A stretch of DNA of 36,416 nucleotides from the NCBI GenBank assembly GCA_904391645.1, contig CAJFMJ010000005.1, positions 1-36,416 of the forward strand, written 5' to 3'. Both the position numbers and the translations under genes were made by a program. Under the pieces are notes generated by a model, which was not told where the DNA came from, ran no database searches, and saw nothing but the letters and a program-made list of their open reading frames with translations. The stretch's first letter is position 1. Each line of letters begins with the position of its first letter. Positions 18,795 to 28,066 of the stretch are shown here, piece after piece. This stretch comes from an uncultured Neglectibacter sp. Lineage in GTDB: Bacteria; Bacillota; Clostridia; Oscillospirales; Acutalibacteraceae.

Positions 18795-19207
18795 CAATAC
18801 TTTGGCAGTATAGTTTTGTAAAAGTGGAAAAACAATCAAAACATTTGGCACTTTTCTATCCATGATACCCTTTCCAACTGCAGTACAAGATAAGCCACAT
18901 TCACCGCTAAAACGGAAAAACACGTCGTCTGCTCTGAATACTGTCCCCTTCTCTGCAGTCGTGAGGCAAGTGCGATCGCATGGACAAAGCAGCGCTTCGG
19001 CTATCAAAACGGCCCTGAACAAGCAAGGGAACATGTTTCTTTTCGGTCACACGACTGGTATGCATTTGGTTCTCATGCATTGTCCCGTCCTAGCGTCAGC
19101 ACAGCTTTCCGTTCTTTAACCCTCTCAAAATTGAAAATTCTGGCATTATTTCAACAATTTTTCCAGAAGCAGTTTACTTCTTTAATAGAAATGTGCTACA
19201 TTAATTC

Positions 19208-19236
19208 TTGAAATGCTCCAAAAGATTTTATACTAT
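19208..19236 (+). promoter_or_regulatory. sigma70-like promoter for the phosphorylase-esterase operon
   Basis: TTGAAA-N17-TACTAT. Confidence 0.7.
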
Positions 19237-19237
19237 A

Positions 19238-19259
19238 TTCTCGAATCCAATTGCGAGAA
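19238..19259. promoter_or_regulatory. candidate operator (inverted repeat at the predicted transcription start)
   Basis: TTCTCG-N10-CGAGAA immediately downstream of the -10 box. Confidence 0.4.
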
Positions 19260-19273
19260 GACGGGAGAGCCTC

Positions 19274-20740
19274 ATGAAAAACATTGAAAACAAAGCTATG
19301 CTCATCACCTATGCGGACAGCATGGGCACCGACCTGAAAGCCCTGGACCGTGTGCTGGACAAGCACTTTGCCGGGGTGTTCGGCGGTGTGCACGTGCTGC
19401 CCTTTTTCCCCTCCTCCGGCGACCGGGGGTTTGCCGTGGTCAACTACGACATTGTGGACCCTGCTTTCGGCACCTGGGAAGACATCGACCGGCTGGGGGA
19501 GAAATATTACCTGATGGCCGACTTCATGCTCAACCATGTGTCCATCCGCAGCGAGGAGTTTAAGGACTACATGAAGAACGGGGAAGCTTCCCCCTATCGG
19601 GATATGTTCATCCACTGGAACGAGTTCTGGCCCGGCGGCGAGCCCACAGAAAAAGACCTGGAAACCCTGTATATGCGCAAGGCTCAGGGCCCTTACAAGG
19701 ACTTCACTTTGGAAAACGGCCAGACCGTCCGGCTGTGGAACACCTTCTTTGAGGAACAGGTGGACATCGATCCCTATGCCAAGGCCACTCAGGACTACTA
19801 CGACCGCAACCTGACCCACATTGCCAGCCATGTGCCGCTGATCCGTTTTGACGCATTGGCTTACGCCTCCAAGCGCCCCGGCACCACCTGCTTCTTTGTG
19901 GAGCCTGACATCTGGAAGGTGCTGGATATCGCCATGGAGCCCCTGCGGAAGACCGGCACCGAAATGCTGGCAGAGATCCACGAAAACTACATCATCCAGC
20001 AGAAAATGGTGGACCACGACTACTGGGTGTACGACTTTGCCCTGCCCATGCTGCTGCTCCACGGCCTGATGTCCGGCCGCACCGACCGGCTGATCCACTG
20101 GCTGAACATCTGCCCCCATCACCAGTTCACCACCCTGGACACCCACGACGGCATCGGCGTGGTGGACGTGGCCGGCCTGCTGGAGGAAGACGAGATCAAG
20201 CTGGTGTGCGAAAACGTGGAAAAGCTCACTGAGGAAGCCCGGAAATACATCAAGCTGCCCAGCACCATCAAGACCGACGGCAAAAAGGTCCGCCGCTACC
20301 AGCTGGGCACCACCTATTACTCCGCCCTGGACTGCGACGATGACGCCTACCTACTGGCCCGTGCAGTGCAGTTCTTCACCCCCGGCATCCCCCAGGTGTA
20401 CTATGTGGGCCTGCTGGCCGGCGAAAACGACATTGAAAACCTGAAAAATGGTGGGGAGCCCCGGAGCATCAACCGCCACAACTACTCCGAAGCGGAGATC
20501 GACCAGGTGGTGGAAAAGCCGGTTGTCCAGAAGCTGTGCAACCTGATGCGGTTCCGCAACCAGCACCCTGCCTTTAACGGCGACATCACTGTGGATCAGG
20601 ACAGCACCGGCGGCAAACTCCACATCCGCTGGGACAAGGACGGCGCTTTCGCTGCCCTGGATGCCAACTTCCAGGACAAGTCCTTCCAAATCACCTACAC
20701 CGACGTGGAAACCGGCGATACCAAGACCCTGGCTCTGTAA
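19274..20740 (+). CDS. GH13_18 glycoside phosphorylase (sucrose phosphorylase family; exact substrate uncertain)
   Basis: LITYADSMG, GVHVLPFFPSSGDRGF, LIRFDALAYASKRPGTTCFFVEP (nucleophile Asp), LAEIHENY (acid/base Glu), FTTLDTHDGIGVVDV, PGIPQVYYVGLLAGENDIE...INRHNY. Confidence 0.88.
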   Translation: MKNIENKAMLITYADSMGTDLKALDRVLDKHFAGVFGGVHVLPFFPSSGDRGFAVVNYDIVDPAFGTWEDIDRLGEKYYLMADFMLNHVSIRSEEFKDYMKNGEASPYRDMFIHWNEFWPGGEPTEKDLETLYMRKAQGPYKDFTLENGQTVRLWNTFFEEQVDIDPYAKATQDYYDRNLTHIASHVPLIRFDALAYASKRPGTTCFFVEPDIWKVLDIAMEPLRKTGTEMLAEIHENYIIQQKMVDHDYWVYDFALPMLLLHGLMSGRTDRLIHWLNICPHHQFTTLDTHDGIGVVDVAGLLEEDEIKLVCENVEKLTEEARKYIKLPSTIKTDGKKVRRYQLGTTYYSALDCDDDAYLLARAVQFFTPGIPQVYYVGLLAGENDIENLKNGGEPRSINRHNYSEAEIDQVVEKPVVQKLCNLMRFRNQHPAFNGDITVDQDSTGGKLHIRWDKDGAFAALDANFQDKSFQITYTDVETGDTKTLAL

Positions 20741-20793
20741 TCTGAAACAGTCCCCCTAGGGGACCTCTGAAACCCGGAAAGGAGGCTTACGCC

Positions 20794-21630
20794 ATGTCTA
20801 TCCTCACCTATAATTTTGAAAGCGAATACTTAAAGAACAACCATGAGGTCACGGTGATCCTGCCCGACAAGCCCCGCGCCCTCACCCCCGAAGAATTCTA
20901 CCGCAATGGCCGCAAGTACAAGGTCCTGTGGCTCCTGCACGGCACCTTCGGCGACCACAGCGACTGGGTGCGCAAAACCAACATTGAGATATACGCCACC
21001 GAGCGCAACCTGGTGGTGGTCATGCCCTCCGCTCTGAACTCCAGCTACGCCAACTGGGACAAGTTCATGATGGGCTTTGGGATGTTCGACTACCTCACCG
21101 AAGAGCTGATGCCCTTGATCTACGGATGGCTGCCTGTTTCCGACAAGCGGGAAGACAACTACATTGCCGGCCTGTCCATGGGCGGCCGCGGCACCATTAA
21201 GTTTGCCGTGAACCATCCCGACAAGTTTGCCGCTGCCGCTGTGCTCTCCGCAGCCCCGGTGGACTTCTCCCTGATGAGCCCCGGCAACCCCAACATGATG
21301 CTGGACTGCGCCAACCCCCGCACCCTGGCCTCCATCGAGAACGCCGGCGGCCTGGAAGCTTACCAGAACTCCTGCGAGAACGTGTGGGCCATCATCGACA
21401 AACTGGCCCCCACCGGCAAGCTGCCCCGGCTGATGTTCGCCTGCGGCACCGAGGACACCTTGATCTATGAGAACCTGCAGACCTTCCGCAAGCACTGCGA
21501 GGAGATCGGCTTGGATTGCCACTGGTTCATCAAGGAGGGCTACCGTCACGAGTGGCGCTTCTGGGATCTGGCCATCCAGGACGCTCTGGACTTCTTCGGC
21601 CTCACCGAGCGGGGAGGCAATCCGTACTAA
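20794..21630 (+). CDS. esterase family protein (esterase D/CE1-like)
   Basis: LWLLHGTFGDHSDWVRKTNIEIYA, YIAGLSMGGRGTIKFAVNHPDKF (GLSMGG elbow), CGTEDTLIYENL, YRHEWRFWD. RBS AAAGGAGG. Confidence 0.92.
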   Translation: MSILTYNFESEYLKNNHEVTVILPDKPRALTPEEFYRNGRKYKVLWLLHGTFGDHSDWVRKTNIEIYATERNLVVVMPSALNSSYANWDKFMMGFGMFDYLTEELMPLIYGWLPVSDKREDNYIAGLSMGGRGTIKFAVNHPDKFAAAAVLSAAPVDFSLMSPGNPNMMLDCANPRTLASIENAGGLEAYQNSCENVWAIIDKLAPTGKLPRLMFACGTEDTLIYENLQTFRKHCEEIGLDCHWFIKEGYRHEWRFWDLAIQDALDFFGLTERGGNPY

Positions 21631-21675
21631 GCAAAAGGTTTTGGAAACAACACTGGGAAGAAAGGATTGGTTCCA

Positions 21676-23262
21676 ATGAAAGAGCATTTGTTTGAAGACG
21701 CTTATGTGACCGTTGCCCAGGGCATCCTCCACGGCACGGTGGAAGACGGGATCAAAGTGTTCCGGGGCGTGCCTTACGCAGCATCCCCGGTGGGCGACCG
21801 CCGCTGGAAAGCCCCGCTGCCCCCCGCACGCTGGTTCGGCGTGCGCAAGGCTGACCGCTTCTCCGCAGGCGCTTTGCAGGTGGACACCCGCGCCGGTTGG
21901 AAAGAGGACTCCTTTGAGCTCTCCGCCGACATGGACTGTGAGGACTGCCTCTACTTGAACCTGTACACCCCCGCCCAGACCCAGGAGGAAAAACTGCCCA
22001 TCCTGGTGTGGCTCCACGGCGGCGGCATGGTGGCCGGCACCGGCATGGCCCCCTTCTTTGAAGGGGAAAAGCTTGCCCAGCAGGGGATCATTGTGGTGAC
22101 CATCAACTACCGCCTGGGCCTGTTCGGCTTTTTGTGCCATCCCGAGCTCTCCGCGGAAGCCCCCCAGGGCACCAGCGGCAACTACGCTCTGCTGGACGTG
22201 ATGCAGGCTTTGAAATGGCTCCAGGAAAACGCGGCCCAGTTCGGCGGCGACGCCAGCCGCATCACCGTGGGCGGCCAGTCCGGCGGCTCGGTGGGTGCCT
22301 CTTGCATCCTCATGTCCCCCCTGGCCCAGGGCCTGTGCAGCCAGATCATCATGGACAGCGGCTGCCCCACCATGGGCGGCATGATGGACGCCAAGTCCCT
22401 GGCTGAAATGGAAAAAGACGGCGCTGCCTTCGCAGAGAAGATCGGCTGCCACTCCCTGGCGGAGCTGCGCGCCATGGACGGCTGCGACCTGATGGAAGCC
22501 TGCACCCGGGAGGGCTATATGCCCAACTACTGCAACGACGGCTATGTGCTGCCCGCCGACCCCAAGGAGCTTCTCCCCAACGGCCGGTTCAACGATATGC
22601 GGTTCCTGGTGGGCTTCACCACCGAGGAGTTTGGCTCTTTGGGCTGCTCCCCTGACCTGGAGATCCAGCCGGAGAACTTCGAGAATTACATCCGCACCGT
22701 ATTCCCCGCGGACATGGTCCCTGCCATGCTGGAGCACTATCCTCACGGCACCTTTGATGAAACCCGCAAGAGCGTGCTCCATGTGCTCAGCGACCTGCTG
22801 TTCCTTTCCGCAGTACGGCTGGGCGCTGCCGCCGGGGAAAAGGGACTGCCCACCTTCGTGTACTATAAATCCCGGCCCGACGCTGGCGTGCGCGGCCAAA
22901 AGCTGGGCAGCACCCACTCCTCCGAGCTGCCCTACCTCTTTGGCCGCCCCCAGCCCTGTGCCATCAACCCTGCGGGCATGGACCAGGACGAGCAGGCCTT
23001 TGGCCGCCAGCTGCAGAACTACTGGGTGAACTTCGTCAAGAACGGCACTCCCAACGGGAAAAACGTGCTGGTGGAGTGGCCCCAGTGCACCAAGCTGTTT
23101 GAGTACATGGACCTGGGTGTGCACATCCATCCTGCCACCGAAGAGGAAACCAAGGTGCTGGAGCTGCTCAACGACCTGATGGACCAGCGGGGGGAAACCT
23201 CGGTGAAGCCCTATATGGACACCACCTCCCTGAACACCCCCGGCTTTATGCGCCGTCACTGA
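21676..23262 (+). CDS. carboxylesterase type B family protein
   Basis: GVPYAASPVGDRRWKAP, DCLYLNLYTP, WLHGGGMVAGTG, ITVGGQSGGSVGA elbow, HSSELPYLFG catalytic-His region. Confidence 0.95.
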   Translation: MKEHLFEDAYVTVAQGILHGTVEDGIKVFRGVPYAASPVGDRRWKAPLPPARWFGVRKADRFSAGALQVDTRAGWKEDSFELSADMDCEDCLYLNLYTPAQTQEEKLPILVWLHGGGMVAGTGMAPFFEGEKLAQQGIIVVTINYRLGLFGFLCHPELSAEAPQGTSGNYALLDVMQALKWLQENAAQFGGDASRITVGGQSGGSVGASCILMSPLAQGLCSQIIMDSGCPTMGGMMDAKSLAEMEKDGAAFAEKIGCHSLAELRAMDGCDLMEACTREGYMPNYCNDGYVLPADPKELLPNGRFNDMRFLVGFTTEEFGSLGCSPDLEIQPENFENYIRTVFPADMVPAMLEHYPHGTFDETRKSVLHVLSDLLFLSAVRLGAAAGEKGLPTFVYYKSRPDAGVRGQKLGSTHSSELPYLFGRPQPCAINPAGMDQDEQAFGRQLQNYWVNFVKNGTPNGKNVLVEWPQCTKLFEYMDLGVHIHPATEEETKVLELLNDLMDQRGETSVKPYMDTTSLNTPGFMRRH

Positions 23263-23280
23263 TCTTACAAGAAATAACCG

Positions 23281-23315
23281 AAGGGCCTGCCGCACTGCGC
23301 GGCAGGCCCTTTTTG
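23281..23315 (+). terminator. rho-independent terminator
   Basis: AAGGGCCTGCCGC-ACT-GCGCGGCAGGCCCTTTTT. Confidence 0.9.
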
Positions 23316-23466
23316 CTTTGGCGGGAAGAGTGCGGCCCCTTGTGGCAACACGCACTTCCGGGAAAAGTCTGGGCCTGGACTGCATCCATGTTCAAGAAGG
23401 TGCAAGTGCCCTTTGGGGAACGGTTTCCCCTCCAACAGGAAACGCCACCACCCAAAATTAGAACGC

Positions 23467-23503
23467 AAAAAGGGCTGCCCAATTTGGGCAGCCCTTTGCT
23501 GTT
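23467..23503 (-). terminator. terminator for the alpha/beta hydrolase gene
   Basis: Minus strand AAAGGGCTGCCCAAATTGGGCAGCCCTTTTTG. Confidence 0.9.
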
Positions 23504-23512
23504 TCTTAGAAC

Positions 23513-24556
23513 TTACAGCTTCTTATATACGTCCTGCATAAAGGCGTCCGCCAGGGGGATCCACAGCTCGAAGTTGGGATAATCCACCCGGCCGGTGAAC
23601 ACCTTGTCCCCAGCCATACCGTGAGGCACCCCGGCAAAGGTGTGGACTTCCACCTCCACGCCGTGGGCTTTCAAGTCGGGATAGACATACCGGAGGTTAT
23701 CCATGGCGGCATCCTCCCGGCCCACTGCAAAGAAGGTGGGCGGGTACACCACATTTTCGTAGTCGAAGGGATCGCCCACAAACCGCGGGCCATAAATGCA
23801 CAGGTTGGCAGCGGGGGTGGCGTCCAGCTCATCCAGCTCATCGGGGCGGTAGTCCGGGAAGGCATCCTTCACAGACTGCTTGCCGGAGAAGTACTGGATC
23901 AGCCCCTCCCCGGTGAGGCCGCCGTTGGAAAACCCGGCAAAGGCCACTTTCCTGGGATCGATGCGGTATTTCTCCGCGTTCTTCCGCACCATGCGCACTG
24001 CCCGGGCGGCGTCCACACCGGCCTCTTTCTGGGTCCAGGGGTTCTGGTTGGTACGGTTGAGCAACTGGAAGCACTGGTATCCCAGGGCATTCAAATCTTT
24101 GGCCACCTGGGTACCCTTCACCACAGACTCCCCATGGTCGCCGCCGGCACAGATCACCACCGCGCCCTTGGGGGTCACGTCCTCGGGGAGGAGCATCTCA
24201 TACAGGTAAGGGCGGAAATCCGGCTCGTGGTTATAGCGCATCCCGGAGTTGTCGGTGTACTCCGTTTCCGTGGGCATATTGCCCTCTTCCCACAGGTAGG
24301 TGCGGGGCTGGGCGTTTTCCACCGGCTGCAGGGCATCCAGCAGCTCTCCCAGCTTGACCACCTGGGCCTGGGTGTCGCCGTCAAAGGGCTTCCGGGTGAT
24401 GACGTTGTACAGGTTGGCGATCTCCACCACCTTCTCCAGGGGATACTGGACATTGTCCTCGCACACGGTGACGGCCCGGTTCTTCAGCGGCCCCAGTGCC
24501 TGATACACCGGCAGCATCCGCTTCCAAAGTTCCTCAAATTTGCTTCTGTCTGGCAT
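23513..24556 (-). CDS. alpha/beta hydrolase (dienelactone hydrolase/BAAT-like)
   Basis: VVICAGGDHGESVVKGTQVAKDLNALGYQCFQLLNR, KVAFAGFSNGGLTGEGL elbow, GVPHGMAGD catalytic-His region. Confidence 0.85.
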   Translation of the reverse strand: MPDRSKFEELWKRMLPVYQALGPLKNRAVTVCEDNVQYPLEKVVEIANLYNVITRKPFDGDTQAQVVKLGELLDALQPVENAQPRTYLWEEGNMPTETEYTDNSGMRYNHEPDFRPYLYEMLLPEDVTPKGAVVICAGGDHGESVVKGTQVAKDLNALGYQCFQLLNRTNQNPWTQKEAGVDAARAVRMVRKNAEKYRIDPRKVAFAGFSNGGLTGEGLIQYFSGKQSVKDAFPDYRPDELDELDATPAANLCIYGPRFVGDPFDYENVVYPPTFFAVGREDAAMDNLRYVYPDLKAHGVEVEVHTFAGVPHGMAGDKVFTGRVDYPNFELWIPLADAFMQDVYKKL

Positions 24557-24579
24557 ACAACTCGCTCCTTTTCTCTATT

Positions 24580-25986
24580 TTATGGATTGGCTGTGGCGTG
24601 TTTTTTCACCTCTTTGTCTTTGGCAAGGTCAGCCACGCCGCGGATCTTTTTCACCCATTTCCCGCTGCGAAGCCGGAACACACACCACACAGCCTTGATG
24701 ATCTGGTCGGAATACAGGAACACGAACACCCAGAAAGCGGGCAGGTGCAGCACCAGCCCTGCCAAAGCCCCCAGAGGGATGGCAATGCACCACATGGTGA
24801 TGGTGTCAGCCAGGAAGAGGAACCGGGTGTCGCCGCCTCCACGAAGCACACCTTTTGTCAAGATGGAGTTGGTGGAGCGGAAGATGATGATGATACTGAT
24901 GGCGTCCATCAGCTGCTCTGCAATGAGCTTGGTGTCCGCCGTGATGTTGTAGGCATTGATCACAGGGGTGCGGATCAGGAAGGTGATGCCGCCGGCCAGG
25001 GCGCCGATCACAAGGCCCAGGATCAGGAATGTATACCCCTGGCGTTTGACCTTTGCCTGTTCGCCCTCGCCCAGGGTCTTGCCAATGATAAAGCAGCCGG
25101 AGTAGGACAAGCCGGTGATAAAGATGGTGCTGATACGCTGCACCACCACCGTGATGGCGTTGGCCGACACAAAGGAGGAACCGATGTGCCCCATAATGAC
25201 CGCCAACACATTGTCCCCCACGCCCAGCAAGCCGTCACTGAGCATCACAGGCACGCTCACCCGCAAAAACTCCCCCACCATGTCCCGGCAGGGCGAGAGC
25301 AAATCCTTCACCCGGTAGCGCACCCGCTGGTCCACCACCCAGAAATAGCCGCAGATCACAGCAGTTTCCACGATACGGGCGATGACCGTGCCCAAAGCCG
25401 CGCCGGCCACCCCCATGCGGGGTGCGCCGAATTTACCAAAGATGAAGATGTAGTTGCCCCCAATGTTGATGAGGAAAGCGCTGATGGATGCAATAAAAGG
25501 GATGTGGGTCAAGCCCACGCTGCGCATGATGTTGGTTGCCACCGTAGACAGCCCAGTGAGCAGGAAGGTAATGGTGGACCACCGCAGATAGATGGCGCCT
25601 TCCAGGATGACTTCCGTTTCTTTGGAATACAGGGACATGATCTGTTCCGGGACGGCAATGTTCACCACGGTGAACAAAAGCGCCAGCAAAATGCCAAACC
25701 GCATGGCCACGGTGATCACTTTTTTCAGGGACACGAAATCACGGGCGCCCCAAAAGCGGGAGGTCAGCACCGAGGACCCCATGCTGATCCCCATGCACAA
25801 GAACATGAACAACGAGATGAAGTGGTTGGCCAAAGACGAGGCGGAAAGGGCGGTTTCGCCCAGCTGCCCCAGCATGATGGTGTCCACCAGGTTTACGCCG
25901 GTGGTGATGATGCTTTGCAGCGCCACCGGCAGCGCGATCTTCGCCAGGTCCTTGTAAAAGGCCCCGTCGGTTTCAAAATACTTCAC
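24580..25986 (-). CDS. MATE family efflux transporter
   Basis: GTG start at 25986 behind AAGGGGAG; ALPVALQSIITTGVNLVDTIMLGQLGETALSASSLANH is the MATE N-terminal signature; ~12 hydrophobic segments. Confidence 0.93.
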   Translation of the reverse strand: MKYFETDGAFYKDLAKIALPVALQSIITTGVNLVDTIMLGQLGETALSASSLANHFISLFMFLCMGISMGSSVLTSRFWGARDFVSLKKVITVAMRFGILLALLFTVVNIAVPEQIMSLYSKETEVILEGAIYLRWSTITFLLTGLSTVATNIMRSVGLTHIPFIASISAFLINIGGNYIFIFGKFGAPRMGVAGAALGTVIARIVETAVICGYFWVVDQRVRYRVKDLLSPCRDMVGEFLRVSVPVMLSDGLLGVGDNVLAVIMGHIGSSFVSANAITVVVQRISTIFITGLSYSGCFIIGKTLGEGEQAKVKRQGYTFLILGLVIGALAGGITFLIRTPVINAYNITADTKLIAEQLMDAISIIIIFRSTNSILTKGVLRGGGDTRFLFLADTITMWCIAIPLGALAGLVLHLPAFWVFVFLYSDQIIKAVWCVFRLRSGKWVKKIRGVADLAKDKEVKKHATANP

Positions 25987-26243
25987 AACAAACTCCCCTT
26001 TTGCGGCCCTCTCCCCGGGCCAAATTTTAGTTGCAAATAACACTTTTAATAGTATATCATCTCATACAGTACATTGCAAGGCATCATGAGGTTTTTCGCC
26101 TATTTCCCACCGATCTTTTCCCAGAACAGGAAGCCCCTCCGGCTGCCTGGGCAGCCTATTGACGAGCGGCCGTTTTTTTGCTAGTATGGGGCTGAAAAGC
26201 ATGGCGCCCCACGGCTGGCGCCTCACAGGAAGGAGCGCACCCC

Positions 26244-27911
26244 ATGGAACAAAAATGGTGGCAAAAAGAGATCATTTATCAAATATACCCCAAAAGCTTT
26301 CGGGACAGTAACGGCGACGGCATTGGGGATCTTCCGGGCATTGTACAAAAGCTGCCCTATCTGAAAGACCTGGGTGTGACCATGCTGTGGCTGTGCCCCA
26401 TTTACCAGTCCCCCATGGACGACAACGGCTATGATGTGTCCGATTACCAAGCGCTGGCCCCGGAGTTCGGCACCATGGAGGACCTGGAGCTGCTGATCCA
26501 AGAAGCTGGGAAACTGGGCATCCGCATCTTGCTGGACCTGGTGATCAACCACACCTCCGACGAGCACGCCTGGTTCCAGCAGGCTTTGGCCAACCCGCAA
26601 AGCCCCTACCACGACTATTACATTTTCAAGTCCGGCAAGCAGCCCCCCAACAACTGGCGGTCCGTCTTTGGGGGCAGTGTGTGGGAAAAGGTCCCCGGCC
26701 GGGATGAGTATTACTTCCACGCTTTCGGCAAAAAGCAGCCCGACCTCAACTGGGAAAACCCCGCCCTGCGCCAAGAGCTGTACCACATGGTCAACTGGTG
26801 GCTGAACAAGGGCATTGCCGGCTTCCGGGTGGACGCCATCAACTTTATCAAGAAAGACCAGACCTGGGCCAGCCGGGAGCCCGACGGCCCCGACGGCATG
26901 GTGGACTGCACCAAGACCAGCCGCAACCAGCCGGGGATGGGGGCCTTCCTGGAAGAGCTGGGCCGGGAAACCTTCCAAAAGCACGACTGCGTCACCGTGG
27001 CCGAAGCCGCCGGCGTGGACTATGAGGATCTGGAGGCGTTTATCGGGGAACATGGCTACTTCTCCATGATCTTCGACTTCCACTACTCCGACCTGGACGT
27101 GGGCCCCAGCGGCAAGTGGTTTGACAAAGCCCCCTGGACCCTCCCGGAGCTGGGGCACCTGATCCTTCACAGCCAGACCTCCCTGCAAAAGTGGGGGTGG
27201 GCAGCCAACTTCATGGAGAACCACGACCAACCCCGGGCCACCACCAAATTCCTGGGGGCAGCCCAGGAAAATCAGGACGCTGTAAAGACCCTGGGCGCCC
27301 TGCACTTCTTCCTGCGGGGGACGCCTTTCATCTACCAGGGGCAGGAGCTGGGCATGGTCAATTTCCAGCGCAGTTCCATCGACCAATTCAATGACCTCTC
27401 CAGCATTGACCAGTATCAGCGAGCCATAGAAGAGGGCCTGAGCCAAGAAGAAGCCCTGAAAGCTGTGAACCGCCGCAGCCGGGACAACGCCCGCACCCCC
27501 TTTCCCTGGACTGGGGAACAGTACGGCGGGTTCTCCCAGGCAAAGCCCTGGCTGGAGATGACCCAGGAGTACCCTGCCATCAACGCCCAAGAGCAGCAGG
27601 CCCGGAAGGACAGCGTCCTCCAGTTCTACAAGGACATGATCACCTTCCGCCAGAACGGCCCCTGCAGCCAGGCCCTGATCTGGGGCAGTATCGCCCCGGT
27701 GGAGTCCTCCCCCAACGTGATCGCCTACTGCCGGGAAACAGAGGGCCAGCGGATCTGGTGCTGGTTCAACCTGGGGGACACCCCTGCCCAAGAGCCCTTA
27801 CCGGCCTCTTCCCTGAAGCCTGTTTGGGGCAATGTGGACACGGCCACCCTTGGGGACGGCACCCTGACCCTGCCCCCCTACCAGTTCCTCCTGCTAGAGG
27901 AAACCCTCTGA
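26244..27911 (+). CDS. GH13 alpha-glucosidase (oligo-1,6-glucosidase/dextran glucosidase type)
   Basis: WWQKEIIYQIYPKSFRDSNGDGIGDLPGI, DLVINHTSDEHAWF, GFRVDAINFI (nucleophile), NFMENHDQPR. RBS AGGAAGGAG. Confidence 0.93.
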   Translation: MEQKWWQKEIIYQIYPKSFRDSNGDGIGDLPGIVQKLPYLKDLGVTMLWLCPIYQSPMDDNGYDVSDYQALAPEFGTMEDLELLIQEAGKLGIRILLDLVINHTSDEHAWFQQALANPQSPYHDYYIFKSGKQPPNNWRSVFGGSVWEKVPGRDEYYFHAFGKKQPDLNWENPALRQELYHMVNWWLNKGIAGFRVDAINFIKKDQTWASREPDGPDGMVDCTKTSRNQPGMGAFLEELGRETFQKHDCVTVAEAAGVDYEDLEAFIGEHGYFSMIFDFHYSDLDVGPSGKWFDKAPWTLPELGHLILHSQTSLQKWGWAANFMENHDQPRATTKFLGAAQENQDAVKTLGALHFFLRGTPFIYQGQELGMVNFQRSSIDQFNDLSSIDQYQRAIEEGLSQEEALKAVNRRSRDNARTPFPWTGEQYGGFSQAKPWLEMTQEYPAINAQEQQARKDSVLQFYKDMITFRQNGPCSQALIWGSIAPVESSPNVIAYCRETEGQRIWCWFNLGDTPAQEPLPASSLKPVWGNVDTATLGDGTLTLPPYQFLLLEETL

Positions 27912-27940
27912 CGGGAACAGCCAAAGCGCCTTTCAAACAG

Positions 27941-27982
27941 CAAAACGCCCCTGCTGGGAGCTCCCAGCAAGGGCGTTTTTTG
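27941..27982 (+). terminator. rho-independent terminator
   Basis: AAAACGCCCCTGCTGGGAGCTCCCAGCAAGGGCGTTTTTTG. Confidence 0.9.
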
Positions 27983-28066
27983 GGTGCAGGAGCACTCCGC
28001 TTTCCGCCGGGGCACTCCTGTTTTCTGGTTTGCGGGCTTTTTGGAAGAAGCCCTGTTGAGTGGAGA

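Noticed and set aside
18862-19119. 85-aa plus-strand ORF in the intergenic region
   Set aside because: No RBS and no recognisable family; lies in an AT-richer regulatory gap.
20830-23385. 851-codon minus-strand ORF
   Set aside because: Antisense to the esterase and carboxylesterase genes; composition artefact.
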